Notes: a model not told the origin generated them from the sequence alone. Numbered from the stretch's first letter, positions 1 to 9,110 are shown. The stretch is 64,000 bases of DNA from Sphingobium estronivorans (GCF_008692605.1 NZ_LFCT01000028.1:18950-82949), one strand, 5' to 3'. Numbers and translations are program-made.

Positions 1-636
1 GGCCTGCCGCCGGCAAAGATCGAACCGCCCGTCCGCGAAAGCGTCGTCGCGCTGCGTCTCTCCGCCGAGAAATTCGCGGCATTGATCGAGGCCGTGACGA
101 ACGAATTTCTGGACCAGGGCTATCGCCGCGCCAATGTCGACCGGGCCGCTGCGGGAGTGCAGGTGAGCAAGGCCACCGTCTATCGCCAGTTCGGCAACAA
201 GGAACATCTGCTGCGCTACATCGTCCAGCGCGACATTTACGAAGCGAGCCGCGAACCCTTCGAGCCGCTTCCAGCCGGGATGGACGCGGAAAGCGCCCTC
301 GTCGCGTTCGCGCGGCAAGTGCTGGATCGCCATCTTGCGCCCGCCAATATCGCGATGCACCGCCTTCTGGTGGAGGAGGCGGACCTCATCCCCGATCTTG
401 CCCGGCTCTTCTATGAAGGCCGCGTGGACCGACTGGGCCAGCCGCTGAGAGACCTGCTGGCAGCACAGGGATTACCCCCGCCCAATCGCCCTGCCGTTCA
501 TGCCTTCTACGCGCTTGCGACCTTCGCAGCGCGCTTCTTCACCGCGCCCGAAACGCCGTCGGAAATGCAGCGGGACAGCTATGCCAGGGCCAGCGCCGTC
601 CTGTTCCTTCACGGCCTGCGGAAGGGCACGGGCTGA
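1..636 (+). CDS. TetR-family transcriptional regulator, 5' truncated by the window edge
   Basis: The frame is open from base 1 to the TGA at 634-636, so the true start lies outside the window; the first in-window candidate (TTG at 82) has no convincing ribosome site and would cut into the DNA-binding domain. An N-terminal helix-turn-helix is visible (VSKATVYRQFGNKEHLL), followed by a helical ligand-binding part, as in TetR repressors. It sits at the outer end of the leftward ring A/B operon. TetR repressors (KstR, KstR2) control steroid genes in actinobacteria, so a role here is plausible. Nothing in the ligand domain identifies it as KstR or KstR2. Confidence 0.85.
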   Translation, partial: GLPPAKIEPPVRESVVALRLSAEKFAALIEAVTNEFLDQGYRRANVDRAAAGVQVSKATVYRQFGNKEHLLRYIVQRDIYEASREPFEPLPAGMDAESALVAFARQVLDRHLAPANIAMHRLLVEEADLIPDLARLFYEGRVDRLGQPLRDLLAAQGLPPPNRPAVHAFYALATFAARFFTAPETPSEMQRDSYARASAVLFLHGLRKGTG

Positions 637-648
637 ACTGGAGCATCG

Positions 649-667
649 TGCGGAAACCTTTTCCGCA
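649..667 (+). terminator. Hairpin downstream of the TetR gene
   Basis: TGCGGAAA (649-656) and TTTCCGCA (660-667) form an 8-bp stem with a 3-nt loop, 13 nt after the TetR stop codon. It is followed by TAAAAGG, not by a proper T-run, so it is a weak terminator candidate. Confidence 0.4.
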
Positions 668-753
668 TAAAAGGATCCGACAGCACAAACTGAGAGCGCG
701 CGACCCGCGCCCCATTTCACGCAGCGCGCTCGAGGACAAATCCATCGAACGGA

Positions 754-766
754 CGGGCTCCGCCCG
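754..766 (-). terminator. Short GC hairpin at the end of the leftward operon
   Basis: CGGGC-TCC-GCCCG lies about 24 nt beyond the stop codon of the esterase gene (790). An alternative pairing TCCATCG/CGATGGA (741-747/765-771) overlaps it. No T-run follows on the minus strand, so it is only a candidate 3' end of the ring A/B transcript. Confidence 0.3.
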
Positions 767-789
767 ATGGAAATGTCCCCTGCAATCGA

Positions 790-1743
790 TCAGGCGTTCT
801 CGCCGGGATGCAGCGCCTTGCGAAGAGCGCTGACGGCATCGCGCTTCATCTGCCGGACCAGCGGCGAGTCCGGCAGAACGTCGAAGCCATGATAGGCGCT
901 GGGATAGACGTGCATTTCCGTCGCAACGCCCGCTTCGATCAGCCGGCGGGCATAATCCATGTCTTCGACCAGAAAAAGATCGAGCGCACCGACCGAGATG
1001 AAGGCGGGCGGCAAGCCCGTCAAATCGTCAGCGCGGGCCGGCGCGGCATAATGCGACACATCGGCCGAGCCCGGCTCCTTGCCCAGCAGCGAACGCCAGC
1101 CGAAGGCATTGGCCTGCGGCGTCCAGACGAAGGCGCCCAGATGCTCGGGCAGGCGCGTGATGCACGTACGGTCGTCCAGCATTGGATAGATGAGATTCTG
1201 GTGCACGATGGCCGGACCGCCCCGATCGCGAGCAAGGAGCGTGAGCGCCGCGGCGAGCCCGCCCCCCGCGCTTTCGCCGCGCACGGCGATGCGGCTGGAA
1301 TCGACGCCAAGCTGCGCCGCCATTTCATGCAGCCAGGATAGCGCCACGTAGCAATCTTCAGCCGAACCGGGCGCGACAACTTCGGGAGCGAGGCGATAGT
1401 CGACCGAGACGATGACCGCCGTTGCAGCCGTCGCCAGCTCGATGTTCGCCAGATGATTGGTTCGCATCGATCCCACCACATAGCCGCCGCCATGGATGTG
1501 CAGGATCGCGGGCAACAGTCCGGCAGCGCTGTCGGGCGTATAGATCCGGACAGGTACATCATGTCCGCCGGGCGCACGCAGAATTTCTTCCCGCCACGCA
1601 ACGCCGCTATTTTCCGGCTCCGGCATGGCCGCCGACATCTGCTCCATGCCCGCGCGGATCGCAGGCAGGCTTTCGTCCGTCAGGTCCAGCGTCGGCATGA
1701 AATCCAGGCCCGGCAGCAGCGAGGGATCGATCAGGTCACGCAT
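790..1743 (-). CDS. Alpha/beta hydrolase, hormone-sensitive-lipase type esterase
   Basis: About 317 aa. The oxyanion-hole motif HGGG is at residues 84-87, the nucleophile Ser158 is in GESAG, and Asp255 (VGALD) and His285 (AYHGF) complete the triad. This is the HSL/acetyl-hydrolase family, which cleaves short-chain or bulky esters. I chose the ATG at 1743 because GGGAGAG lies 9 nt upstream; the ATG at 1761 has no such site and would add six residues. It is the last gene of the leftward operon, 19 nt after the TIM-barrel gene. Steroid esters are possible substrates, but the sequence does not show the substrate. Confidence 0.85.
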   Translation of the reverse strand: MRDLIDPSLLPGLDFMPTLDLTDESLPAIRAGMEQMSAAMPEPENSGVAWREEILRAPGGHDVPVRIYTPDSAAGLLPAILHIHGGGYVVGSMRTNHLANIELATAATAVIVSVDYRLAPEVVAPGSAEDCYVALSWLHEMAAQLGVDSSRIAVRGESAGGGLAAALTLLARDRGGPAIVHQNLIYPMLDDRTCITRLPEHLGAFVWTPQANAFGWRSLLGKEPGSADVSHYAAPARADDLTGLPPAFISVGALDLFLVEDMDYARRLIEAGVATEMHVYPSAYHGFDVLPDSPLVRQMKRDAVSALRKALHPGENA

Positions 1744-1762
1744 AGATTTAAACTCTCCCATT

Positions 1763-2566
1763 TCAATGTGTCATCACAGCAAAAGTCGCCGCCACGGCGC
1801 GGCGGGCGCGTTCCAATGGGGACACCCCCGCCTTCCTTGCCGCCTCCTGCGGCGCTTCCACGCTGAACGGCAGGCCGGGGCGAAGAGCAGACAGCAAGGC
1901 AGCAATGTCGAAGCTTCCCTCGCCCGGCAACTGGCGTTGCAGGCCCGCTTCCCATTCAAGCCGTTCCGCCGCCATGTCCAGCGGGCCATCGCTGAGCTGC
2001 GCGAAACAAATGCGAGGATCGGCGAGGTGGCGCATGGTGCCCGCCACATCGCCCCCGCGCATGATATGCAGCAGGTCGAGCGTGACGCCCACATCCTCGC
2101 GATCCACGGCTCCAATGAGAGCCAGCGCATCGCCAAGGGTACGGATCTGCGAGGGCGGATAGAATTCGATCGCGAGACCGATCCGGTAACCGGCGGCGAG
2201 ATCGGCCAGTTCGGCCAGCTTCTCGACCAGGCGCGCCGGGTCGCGGTCATAGCAAAGAATATTGGCCAGCGGCGCGCCGAGTTCCGCCGCGACCTCCAGC
2301 GCGGGTTCGAAGGCCGCGACGACGGTGCGGCCCGCGATGGTGAACGGATAAACCAGATCGACCGTCACCCCACTGGCCGCGAGTGCCGCTTTGGTCGCGC
2401 GGCGTTCGGCAGGATCGGCGATGAGATCATAATCCGGCATGGCGGGCAGCACCGCCATCGAATGGAGGAATGGGCATATGCCCGTGCACCCCGTCGCGGC
2501 GGCGATGTCCGCAAGCTGCGACGGGGTCGTGTCGGTGACGCTGATATGGTCGAGCGACAATCGCAT
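1763..2566 (-). CDS. Sugar-phosphate isomerase/epimerase-like TIM-barrel protein
   Basis: 267 aa. The sequence has the xylose-isomerase-like TIM-barrel (AP endonuclease 2) look: an N-terminal LSLDHISVTDTTPSQLADIA, a central Glu (AIEFYPPS), an Asp-Leu-Leu-His segment (TLDLLHIMRGG) and a late Gln/Asp segment (FAQLSDGP), which are typical divalent-metal ligands of the family. It lies 9 nt after the aldolase gene in the ring A/B operon. Neither isomerase nor epimerase activity is expected in the known 9,10-seco pathway, so it may act on a side product of 2-hydroxypentadienoate or on another diol or keto acid. The function is unassigned. Confidence 0.75.
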   Translation of the reverse strand: MRLSLDHISVTDTTPSQLADIAAATGCTGICPFLHSMAVLPAMPDYDLIADPAERRATKAALAASGVTVDLVYPFTIAGRTVVAAFEPALEVAAELGAPLANILCYDRDPARLVEKLAELADLAAGYRIGLAIEFYPPSQIRTLGDALALIGAVDREDVGVTLDLLHIMRGGDVAGTMRHLADPRICFAQLSDGPLDMAAERLEWEAGLQRQLPGEGSFDIAALLSALRPGLPFSVEAPQEAARKAGVSPLERARRAVAATFAVMTH

Positions 2567-2575
2567 GGCGGGCCG

Positions 2576-3622
2576 TCAGGCGGCTGCCTCGCGCTCCTTC
2601 AGCATGTCGAGGGCCACGTCCACGATCATGTCTTCCTGACCGCCGACCATCTTGCGGCGGCCGAGTTCGACCAGGATCGTGCGGGTGTCGAGTCCGTAGG
2701 TCTCCGCCGCCTTCTCCGCATGGCGCAGGAAGCTGGAATAGACGCCTGCATAACCCAGCGCGAGCGTTTCGCGGTCGACGCGGACCGGACGGTCCTGCAA
2801 CGGACGAACCAGATCCTCGGCCGCGTCCATCAGCGCGTTGACGTCACAACCATGGTTCCAACCCTTGCGGTCGGCAGCCGCGATGAACACTTCGAGCGGC
2901 GCGTTGCCCGCGCCCGCGCCCATGCCCGTCAGCGAAGCGTCGATGCGCACCGCGCCGCACTGGGCGGCAACGATAGAGTTGGCGACGCCCAACGAGAGAT
3001 TGTGATGGGCGTGGATGCCGCGCTGGGTTTCCGGTTTCAGCACGCGGTCATAGGCCTCAAGCCGCGCCTTCACCCCGTCCATGTCGAGCGCGCCGCCGCT
3101 GTCGGTCACGTAGACGCATTGCGCGCCATAGCTTTCCATCAGCAAGGCCTGCTCAGCGAGCTTTTCGGCGTCGATCATGTGGCTCATCATCAGGAAGCCG
3201 GACACGTCCATGCCGAGATCGCGGGCGATGCCGATATGCTGTTTCGACACGTCCGCTTCGGTGCAGTGGGTCGCGACGCGAACCGAACGCACGCCGATGT
3301 CATGGGCGCGGCGCAGTTCCTCGACCGTGCCGACGCCCGGCAGGATGAGCGTGGTGAGCACCGACTTGGTCAGCACCGAGGCGACCGCCTCCAGCCATTC
3401 CCAGTCCGTGTGCGCGCCGAAGCCATAGTTGAAGCTCGCGCCGTTGAGGCCGTCGCCATGCGCCACCTCGATCGCGTCGACACCCGCATCGTCGAGCGCC
3501 TTGGCGATCGCCTTCACATGGTCGATGCCATACATGTGACGGATGGCGTGCATGCCGTCGCGCAGGGTGACATCCTGAATGTAGAGCTTGTCGCCCGCTT
3601 CCACGTTGAATTTCGCGGTCAT
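2576..3622 (-). CDS. hsaF: 4-hydroxy-2-oxovalerate aldolase (HsaF/DmpG/BphI type)
   Basis: 348 aa, the family's usual length. It cleaves 4-hydroxy-2-oxo acids to pyruvate and an aldehyde that is channelled to the acylating dehydrogenase encoded just upstream. DmpG-type residues are present: Arg21-Asp22 and His25 in LRDGMH, and the metal-binding His204 and His206 in GIHAHHN. In steroid catabolism the substrate is 4-hydroxy-2-oxohexanoate, from rings A/B. The ATG overlaps the dehydrogenase stop codon (ATGA), consistent with a two-enzyme complex. I use hsa names for the steroid context; tesG is the Comamonas equivalent. Confidence 0.95.
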   Translation of the reverse strand: MTAKFNVEAGDKLYIQDVTLRDGMHAIRHMYGIDHVKAIAKALDDAGVDAIEVAHGDGLNGASFNYGFGAHTDWEWLEAVASVLTKSVLTTLILPGVGTVEELRRAHDIGVRSVRVATHCTEADVSKQHIGIARDLGMDVSGFLMMSHMIDAEKLAEQALLMESYGAQCVYVTDSGGALDMDGVKARLEAYDRVLKPETQRGIHAHHNLSLGVANSIVAAQCGAVRIDASLTGMGAGAGNAPLEVFIAAADRKGWNHGCDVNALMDAAEDLVRPLQDRPVRVDRETLALGYAGVYSSFLRHAEKAAETYGLDTRTILVELGRRKMVGGQEDMIVDVALDMLKEREAAA

Positions 3623-4566
3623 GCCGTCACCTTCTTTCCTTGCGCAATGCGCTGCGCCAGCAGTTCGCCGGTCGCCTTCGCGGCGGCGGTCATGATGTCG
3701 AGATTGCCCGAATAGCTGGGGAGGTAATCGCCTGCCCCTTCGACTTCGAGCAGGATCATCGTCTTGACGCCGGTGAACTCGCCGCGACCGGGGATCTTCA
3801 GCTTATTATTATCACCAAAGCGCTCGAACTGCACCTCCTGCTTCAGGCGATAGCCCGGAACATAGGCCTGCACCTTCTTGACCATGGCTTCCACCGAGGC
3901 GCGGATGGTTTCCTCGTCGGCGCCTTCGGACAGGGTGAAGACCGTGTCGCGCATGATCATCGGCGGTTCGGCGGGATTGAGGATGATGATCGCCTTGCCC
4001 TGCGCCGCGCCGCCGACCTTTTCGATGGCGCCCGCGGTGGTGCGGGTGAACTCGTCGATATTGGCGCGGGTGCCCGGACCGGCGGAACGCGACGACACCG
4101 ACGCGACGATTTCCGCATAGTGTACCATCGCGACCTGGCTGACGGCCGCGACCATCGGGATCGTCGCCTGACCGCCGCAGGTCACCATGTTGACGTTGCC
4201 GGCGTCCAGATTGGCTTCGCCATTGACGGTCGGGATGGTGTAGGGACCAATGGCGGCGGGGGTGAGGTCCACCACCTGCTTGCCGTCGGCGCGCAGCGCG
4301 GCGTCATGCACCTTGTGGGCATAGGCCGAGGTCGCGTCGAAAACGATGCCGATCTCGGGATAGACGTCCATCTTCTGGAGGCCTTCCAGCCCCTCATGGG
4401 TGGTCGCCACGCCGCGCTCGCGGGCCATGGCGAGGCCCTCGGAGGCTTCGTCGATGCCGACCACGGCCACCAATTCCATATTCTGCGGATATTTGATCAT
4501 CTTGATCATCAGGTCGGTGCCGATATTGCCCGAACCGATGATCGCTGCCTTGACCTTGCCAGTCAT
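3619..4566 (-). CDS. hsaG: Acetaldehyde/propionaldehyde dehydrogenase, CoA-acylating (HsaG/DmpF/BphJ type)
   Basis: 315 aa. The N-terminal Rossmann motif is GSGNIGTD (residues 11-18) and the catalytic thiol is Cys130 in NMVTCGG. It converts the aldehyde released by the aldolase to acetyl- or propionyl-CoA with NAD and CoA. The start at 4566 is preceded by TTGAGGAG; the frame stays open further upstream, but that extension has no homology character. It sits between the hydratase and the aldolase, with a 4-nt overlap with the latter. Confidence 0.95.
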   Translation of the reverse strand: MTGKVKAAIIGSGNIGTDLMIKMIKYPQNMELVAVVGIDEASEGLAMARERGVATTHEGLEGLQKMDVYPEIGIVFDATSAYAHKVHDAALRADGKQVVDLTPAAIGPYTIPTVNGEANLDAGNVNMVTCGGQATIPMVAAVSQVAMVHYAEIVASVSSRSAGPGTRANIDEFTRTTAGAIEKVGGAAQGKAIIILNPAEPPMIMRDTVFTLSEGADEETIRASVEAMVKKVQAYVPGYRLKQEVQFERFGDNNKLKIPGRGEFTGVKTMILLEVEGAGDYLPSYSGNLDIMTAAAKATGELLAQRIAQGKKVTA

Positions 4567-4576
4567 CAATAACTCC

Positions 4577-5371
4577 TCAAACGAAACGGGCAGTGCAGGC
4601 GCCCACGCCATGCAGTTGCATTTCAAACACATCCCCTGCCTTGGCAGGTTCCAGCGGCACCAGGCTGCCCGACAATATCACATCGCCCGCATCCAGCGTG
4701 ACGCCATAGGCGCCCAGCGTATTGGCGAGCCACGCCACTGCCTCCGCCGGCGAACCCTGAACCGCATGGCCATAGCCTTCGGACAATGGCTGACCGTTCT
4801 TGGTCACCGTGACGTGAAGATTGGGGAGGTCGTGGTCGCGCGGATTTGCGCGGGCCTCGCCCAGCACATAGACGCCACAGGAGGCGTTGTCCGCGACGGT
4901 ATCGACAATGCCGATTTTCCAGTCCTGGATCCGGCTGTCGACAATCTCGAAACAGGGAATGATCGCCTCCGTGGCGGCGATGACCTGTTCCGCCGTGACG
5001 CCGGGACCCTTCAGGCTGTCCTTGAGGATGAAGCCGATCTCGGCCTCGGCACGGGGCTGGATCAAGCCGTTGGCAGCAATGTCGATATCGCCTTCCACGA
5101 ACATGCGGTCGGTGAGGAAGCCGAAATCGGGCTGGTGCACGCCCAGCATGTCCTGCACCGCCTTGGAGGTGACGCCGATCTTCTTGCCGACGACGCGTTC
5201 CCCATCGGCCTTGCGCCGCTCCAGCGCCCCCAGCGAAATGGCATAGGCGTCGTCGATGGTCAGTTCGGGATGACGCGCCATCAGCGGCGAAACGGTGCGC
5301 CCCTCGCGCAGCGCGCGATAGAGTTCATCGGCCAGCGCGTCGTTCAGGCCTTGGTCGGCGATGTCGCTCAC
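4577..5371 (-). CDS. hsaE: 2-hydroxypentadienoate/2-hydroxyhexadienoate hydratase (HsaE/BphH type)
   Basis: 264 aa. Belongs to the 2-keto-4-pentenoate hydratase family within the fumarylacetoacetase-like fold: [22 protein letters not shown] is a family stretch, and the acidic metal-site segment RAEAEIGF is present. It adds water to the dienoate released by the meta-cleavage-product hydrolase, giving the substrate of the aldolase. The start codon overlaps the stop of the flavin reductase by 4 nt, and the dehydrogenase follows after 10 nt. The order hydratase-dehydrogenase-aldolase matches tesEFG and hsaEGF. Confidence 0.93.
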   Translation of the reverse strand: MSDIADQGLNDALADELYRALREGRTVSPLMARHPELTIDDAYAISLGALERRKADGERVVGKKIGVTSKAVQDMLGVHQPDFGFLTDRMFVEGDIDIAANGLIQPRAEAEIGFILKDSLKGPGVTAEQVIAATEAIIPCFEIVDSRIQDWKIGIVDTVADNASCGVYVLGEARANPRDHDLPNLHVTVTKNGQPLSEGYGHAVQGSPAEAVAWLANTLGAYGVTLDAGDVILSGSLVPLEPAKAGDVFEMQLHGVGACTARFV

Positions 5372-5901
5372 AAATAGGCTCCATCCTGATAAATGAGAGG
5401 GTTCACCGCGTCGCTGAGGCGTACCGCCTCCACGCCTGCGATGACGATACTATGCGTCCCGAAGGGTGTCATGCTGACGATGGTGCAGGTCAGATTGGCC
5501 TGCGCTTCGTCCAGCATGGGCAAGTCGTGCCGGTCGGGCACCCACTGCCCGACCTCGAAACGCTTGTCCCTGGGCACGGCACCGCCGAACGCCGCCGACA
5601 CGTCTCGCTGGTGACGTGAGAGGATGTTGATGCTGATCGGGCAACCGGGCGCAAGATGGGGGTGGATGCCCGCCGACTGGTTGATGCACACCAGCACGGC
5701 AGGCGGCTCCACCGTCAAAGAGGTGATGGAGGTCGCCGCCATGCCGACCGCGCCTTCATCGCCCTTGGCCGTGATGATCGCGACGCCAGACGCCAGACGG
5801 CGCATGGCACCCCGAAAACCCGCGGCAACATCCTCTTCGGAAGCCGTCAAGACAGGCGTATCAGCCATGGAGGAATTCGAGCGAGTGGCGGTTGAATTCA
5901 T
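5368..5901 (-). CDS. hsaB: Flavin reductase of a two-component hydroxylase (HsaB type)
   Basis: Up to 177 aa. FMN-binding split-barrel reductase: RLASGVAIITA at the start of the core, AATSITSLTVEPPAVLVCIN as flavin-binding strands, then NILSRHQ. It would supply reduced flavin to the HsaA-type oxygenase of the same operon. The ATG at 5901 has GGTGGAG upstream and overlaps the hydrolase gene by 41 nt. A second ATG at 5868 (MADTPV) removes an unconserved leader but has no ribosome site, so the start is uncertain. It lies between hydrolase and hydratase, an order seen in steroid clusters. Confidence 0.88.
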   Translation of the reverse strand: MNSTATRSNSSMADTPVLTASEEDVAAGFRGAMRRLASGVAIITAKGDEGAVGMAATSITSLTVEPPAVLVCINQSAGIHPHLAPGCPISINILSRHQRDVSAAFGGAVPRDKRFEVGQWVPDRHDLPMLDEAQANLTCTIVSMTPFGTHSIVIAGVEAVRLSDAVNPLIYQDGAYL

Positions 5902-6682
5902 CGGCCCGCTCCACCTGCACCCAATGGCCGACCTTGTTGAAGGTCATGCAGCGCACATCGGGGCACGCTTCGAAGAAGAGGCCGATGCCTTCCAGCGGCA
6001 TGAAGCGTTCATTATAGCCCCAGAACAGCAGGATCGGCATTTTGAGTTCGCCCAGGCGCGGTGCCAGATTGGGCGTCCGCATCCGCACGATCACATCCTT
6101 GGGCTGGGTCCGGGCAACGGCGAACCGTTCCTTGACCAGCGCATCGGTGACATGAACCGGGTCATATACCAGGTTGGCGATGAGGCGGCGCTGTTCCTCT
6201 TCGTTGAAATCCGGACCGCCGAAGGAACTCACCATGCCGGCGATGCCCGGCATCTTGAAATATTCCTCCCGCTCATGGATGCAGCCGGGCGCCATCAGGA
6301 TCAGCCGGTCGACAAATTCGGGATGATCCATCGCCATCTGGAGGGCGATGCCGCCACCCAGCGAATTGCCGATCAGGGTCGCCTTCTCAATGCCATGCGC
6401 GACCAGCGCTTCATAAAGCGTGTCGGTGAACAGATCGAGCGTATAGTCGATGCCTTCCGGCTTCGACGAAGCGCCATAACCGATCAGATCCGGCAGAATG
6501 ACGCGGAAACCGCCGTCCACGAACGCCTGCACATTCTGACGGAAATTGGACTGCCCCGAAGCGCCCGGACCGCTGCCGTGGATGAACACGACGGCGGGGC
6601 CGGAGCCGGAGCCGGCTTCCGCGACCACGATGTCATGGTCGCCCGAAACGCGATAGGTCTTGCTGATGATGTCGTTCGCCAT
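5861..6682 (-). CDS. hsaD: Meta-cleavage-product hydrolase, alpha/beta fold (HsaD/TesD/BphD type)
   Basis: 273 aa. Hydrolyses the C-C bond of the ring-cleaved secosteroid 4,9-DSHA to a dienoate and HIP (DOHNAA). Visible features are HGSGPGASG (35-43, oxyanion region), the nucleophile Ser107 in GNSLGGG and His253 in GHWVQVE. At the usual acid position (BphD-type WGRDDRF) this protein has WGYNERF, so Glu225 stands where Asp is normal. It is followed after 11 nt by no gap of note and overlaps the reductase gene. Context with HsaA, B, C, E, F and G supports the steroid rather than biphenyl role. Confidence 0.92.
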   Translation of the reverse strand: MANDIISKTYRVSGDHDIVVAEAGSGSGPAVVFIHGSGPGASGQSNFRQNVQAFVDGGFRVILPDLIGYGASSKPEGIDYTLDLFTDTLYEALVAHGIEKATLIGNSLGGGIALQMAMDHPEFVDRLILMAPGCIHEREEYFKMPGIAGMVSSFGGPDFNEEEQRRLIANLVYDPVHVTDALVKERFAVARTQPKDVIVRMRTPNLAPRLGELKMPILLFWGYNERFMPLEGIGLFFEACPDVRCMTFNKVGHWVQVERADEFNRHSLEFLHG

Positions 6683-6693
6683 TCCGTCGCTCC

Positions 6694-7911
6694 TCAGATG
6701 AAAGTGAAGGCCGGCGGTTCGCCGAGCATCGTGCCGACCACATCGCCGGTGCGATTGGCGGGATCGTTGGCGACATGCGCGCGGGCGGCGTGCAGGTCGA
6801 GCCAGGGCTGGAGGATCGGGCTGGACATATAGACCGCCCGGCCGCCCAGCAACTTCACCATGTCGTCGACAAGATCCGCCAGGCGGCGCACGACGCTGGC
6901 CGACTGATAGGCGAAGAGGGCGCGCCGCTCCATCGGGATCGGTTCATTGCGCTCCGCATAATCCATCAGTTCGTTGAAGGTCGCCCGATGGGTCAGGTCC
7001 ATTTCGCTGGTTTCCGCAATCGCGCGGGCGATGGCGGCGTGCAGGTTCGGATCGGCCTTCGACGCCTTGCCGGTATTGGTCGAAATACGGCTCTGCATGA
7101 TTTCGATCGCAGCGTTGATCGCATTGCGGGCGCCGCCAAAGGCCGCCGACGACACCGAGCGGGTGAACAGCTGCGCCCAGGGCATGCGATAGAGCGGGCC
7201 GGTATTGGCTTCCTGCCCCGGATTGTTGCAGGCAAAGCCGTCGGCCGCACGGTGGGTGCGATGTTCGGGGACGAACACGCGCTCGACCAGAATGTCGAAG
7301 CTGCCGGTACCCTGAAGACCGAACACATCCCACGTCCCCTCGATCACCTGATAGTCCGAGCGGGGCAGCAGGAAGGTCCGCATATCCGGCGGACCGCCGT
7401 CGGTATCGAAGTTGATCGCGCCCAGCAGCACCCAGCCGCAATGGGTCGAGCCGGAAGAAAAGCCCCAGCGTCCGGAAAGGTAGAAGCCGCCCTCGACCTT
7501 CTCCACCTTGCCGACAGGCTGATAGGTGGACGACACCAGCATGTCGGGGTCCTCACCCCAGACTTCCTTCTGCGCCTCGTCATGGAACAGCGCCAGTTCA
7601 TAGGGGTGACAGCCCAGCACGCCGTAGATCCAGCCGGTGGACATGCAGCCTTCCGCGAGCGCCTTCTGCACGTCGAAGAAGACATTGGGGTGCATTTCAT
7701 AACCGCCATAGCGTTTGGGCTGGAGGATGCGGAAGAAACCCGCCTCCTTCATTTCCGCCACGGTTTCCTTGGGCACGTCATTGCCGAGGGCACAGGCCCG
7801 CGCCCGTTCCCGCAGGACGGGAATCATGGCCTTTGCCTTAGCGATCAGGCTTTCGGCTGACGGCACGCCTGCATCCGCCTCGCCGGTCGGTCTTGCTATT
7901 GCCCCGGTCAT
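6694..7911 (-). CDS. hsaA: Flavin-dependent monooxygenase, oxygenase component (HsaA type, acyl-CoA-dehydrogenase fold)
   Basis: 405 aa. Belongs to the group D flavin monooxygenases of acyl-CoA-dehydrogenase fold (HsaA, HpaH-C2). Typical segments are RILQPKRYGG near residue 60, GWIYGVLG, SGRWGFSSGS and LLGGRAVYMSSP near the C-terminus. It would hydroxylate 3-HSA to the catechol 3,4-DHSA using reduced flavin from the adjacent reductase. I start at the ATG at 7911, which has GGAGAAG 6-8 nt upstream; the longer version uses a TTG at 7923 without support. It is the first gene of the leftward operon. Confidence 0.92.
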   Translation of the reverse strand: MTGAIARPTGEADAGVPSAESLIAKAKAMIPVLRERARACALGNDVPKETVAEMKEAGFFRILQPKRYGGYEMHPNVFFDVQKALAEGCMSTGWIYGVLGCHPYELALFHDEAQKEVWGEDPDMLVSSTYQPVGKVEKVEGGFYLSGRWGFSSGSTHCGWVLLGAINFDTDGGPPDMRTFLLPRSDYQVIEGTWDVFGLQGTGSFDILVERVFVPEHRTHRAADGFACNNPGQEANTGPLYRMPWAQLFTRSVSSAAFGGARNAINAAIEIMQSRISTNTGKASKADPNLHAAIARAIAETSEMDLTHRATFNELMDYAERNEPIPMERRALFAYQSASVVRRLADLVDDMVKLLGGRAVYMSSPILQPWLDLHAARAHVANDPANRTGDVVGTMLGEPPAFTFI

Positions 7912-8195
7912 TATCTTCTCCAATTCGGACGACTCATATCAATTGCCTATATGCGTAGTTAATATAATTTGTTATTACGCAAACTGTCAAGGCAAAGAGG
8001 GCTTGCGCATTTTGCTCGATGCTTATAGGCCGATCCGGAACGAATTGCCATAAGCACCTTACGCGATGCGTGTCAGAGCGCCTTATCCATGCAGCATGAT
8101 ACGTGCTATCTGGAGAAATTGCGTAAGAAAAGGCGCTTGTAGCAACGAAATCGGGTTCGAGGCCCAGGTTGAGGACAAGGGACGAGGCGGCAGAA
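7912..8195. promoter_or_regulatory. Divergent promoter region between hsaA and hsaC, with TTACGC-type inverted repeats
   Basis: This 284-bp AT-rich spacer serves both ring A/B transcripts. TGCGTA (7952-7957) and TACGCA (7976-7981) are inverted around an AT-rich centre. The octamer TTACGCAA occurs at 7975-7982 and, inverted, at 8119-8126. CTTACGC (8058-8064) pairs with GCGTAAG (8121-8127). The same octamer lies in the palindrome upstream of the homogentisate dioxygenase gene at 46498-46505. These are candidate operators; which regulator binds is not shown by the sequence. Confidence 0.55.
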
Positions 8196-9110
8196 ATGGC
8201 AGTGATTTCGCTAGGCTATGTTATCGTGGAGACGCAGGATCTGGCTGCGTGGCAGGATTTTGCCTGCAATATCGCGGGGCTAATGGCCTCTCCCTCCGCG
8301 CGAGACGATGTGGCGCTGTTCCGGATGGACGATCGCCCCTACCGCCTGTGGGTGCAGAAGGGCGAACGCAATGCGTTCGTCGCGCCGGGCTGGGAATGCG
8401 CGGATCGCGAGTCCTTCGAATCGGTCATCGCCAAGCTCGAATCGGCGGGTCGTCCGGTGGAGCGCGCCGACGTCATGGAAGCGCGCGCCCGGCAGGTCTA
8501 TGAACTGGTGCGTTCTTCCGATCCGGCGGGCAATCCCATGGAAATTTTTTACGGCCGCTTCGTCGATTATGCGCCCTTCGTCTCGCCGGCGGGGGTCAGC
8601 GCCTTCGTCACCGGCAACAATGGCGATATGGGGCTGGGCCATGTCGTGCTGACAGCACCGAATTTCGAAGAAACCCACGCCTTCTACAAGGATGTGATGG
8701 GTTTTGGCGATACCGACCTTGGCCGCTTCTATCTGGCAGGAGGCGGCCCCGAAGACGCGGGCGTCGGTTTCGCCTTCCTCCATTGCAACAGCCGCCACCA
8801 CAGCCTCGCTCTGGGCCAGCTTCCCGAAAGCCCGAATGGCGCGGTGCACATGATGCTGGAAGTCGGCAGCCTGGAGGATGTCGGACGCGCCTATGACCGA
8901 GTGCTCAAGAGCAAGGGCAAGGTTCCGCTGTCCGCCAGCCTGGGCCGTCACGTCAATGACAAGATGACGTCCTTCTACATGCAAACGCCCAGTGGTTTCG
9001 ACATTGAATATGGCTGGAACGGGATGGTGATCGATCCGGCCAGCTGGGTTCCGACGACCAGCCTGTCGGTAAGCGACTGGGGCCATAAATGGGCGTATGA
9101 AAGCGATTGA
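8196..9110 (+). CDS. hsaC: Type I extradiol dioxygenase (HsaC/TesB/BphC type)
   Basis: 304 aa with two vicinal-oxygen-chelate halves. Iron ligands of the active C-terminal half are His149 (GLGHVV), His218 (AVHMMLEV) and Glu271 (FDIEYG), with His202 (SRHHSL) at the position of the catalytic His of BphC. It would cleave the catechol ring of 3,4-DHSA between C4 and C5. The ATG at 8196 is preceded by GAGGCGG; the upstream extension to 8169 is not needed. It is transcribed away from the hsaA operon. It could act on other catechols, but all neighbours belong to the steroid pathway. Confidence 0.93.
   Translation: MAVISLGYVIVETQDLAAWQDFACNIAGLMASPSARDDVALFRMDDRPYRLWVQKGERNAFVAPGWECADRESFESVIAKLESAGRPVERADVMEARARQVYELVRSSDPAGNPMEIFYGRFVDYAPFVSPAGVSAFVTGNNGDMGLGHVVLTAPNFEETHAFYKDVMGFGDTDLGRFYLAGGGPEDAGVGFAFLHCNSRHHSLALGQLPESPNGAVHMMLEVGSLEDVGRAYDRVLKSKGKVPLSASLGRHVNDKMTSFYMQTPSGFDIEYGWNGMVIDPASWVPTTSLSVSDWGHKWAYESD

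Noticed and set aside
1..636. TetR protein as KstR2
   Set aside because: Only the helix-turn-helix is typical; the ligand domain is not recognisably KstR2 and the known KstR2 operator was not seen before ipdA.
1625..3715. 696-codon plus-strand open frame
   Set aside because: It lies antisense to the TIM-barrel and aldolase genes, is rich in Arg/His/Gln as GC-rich shadow frames are, and has no recognisable domain.
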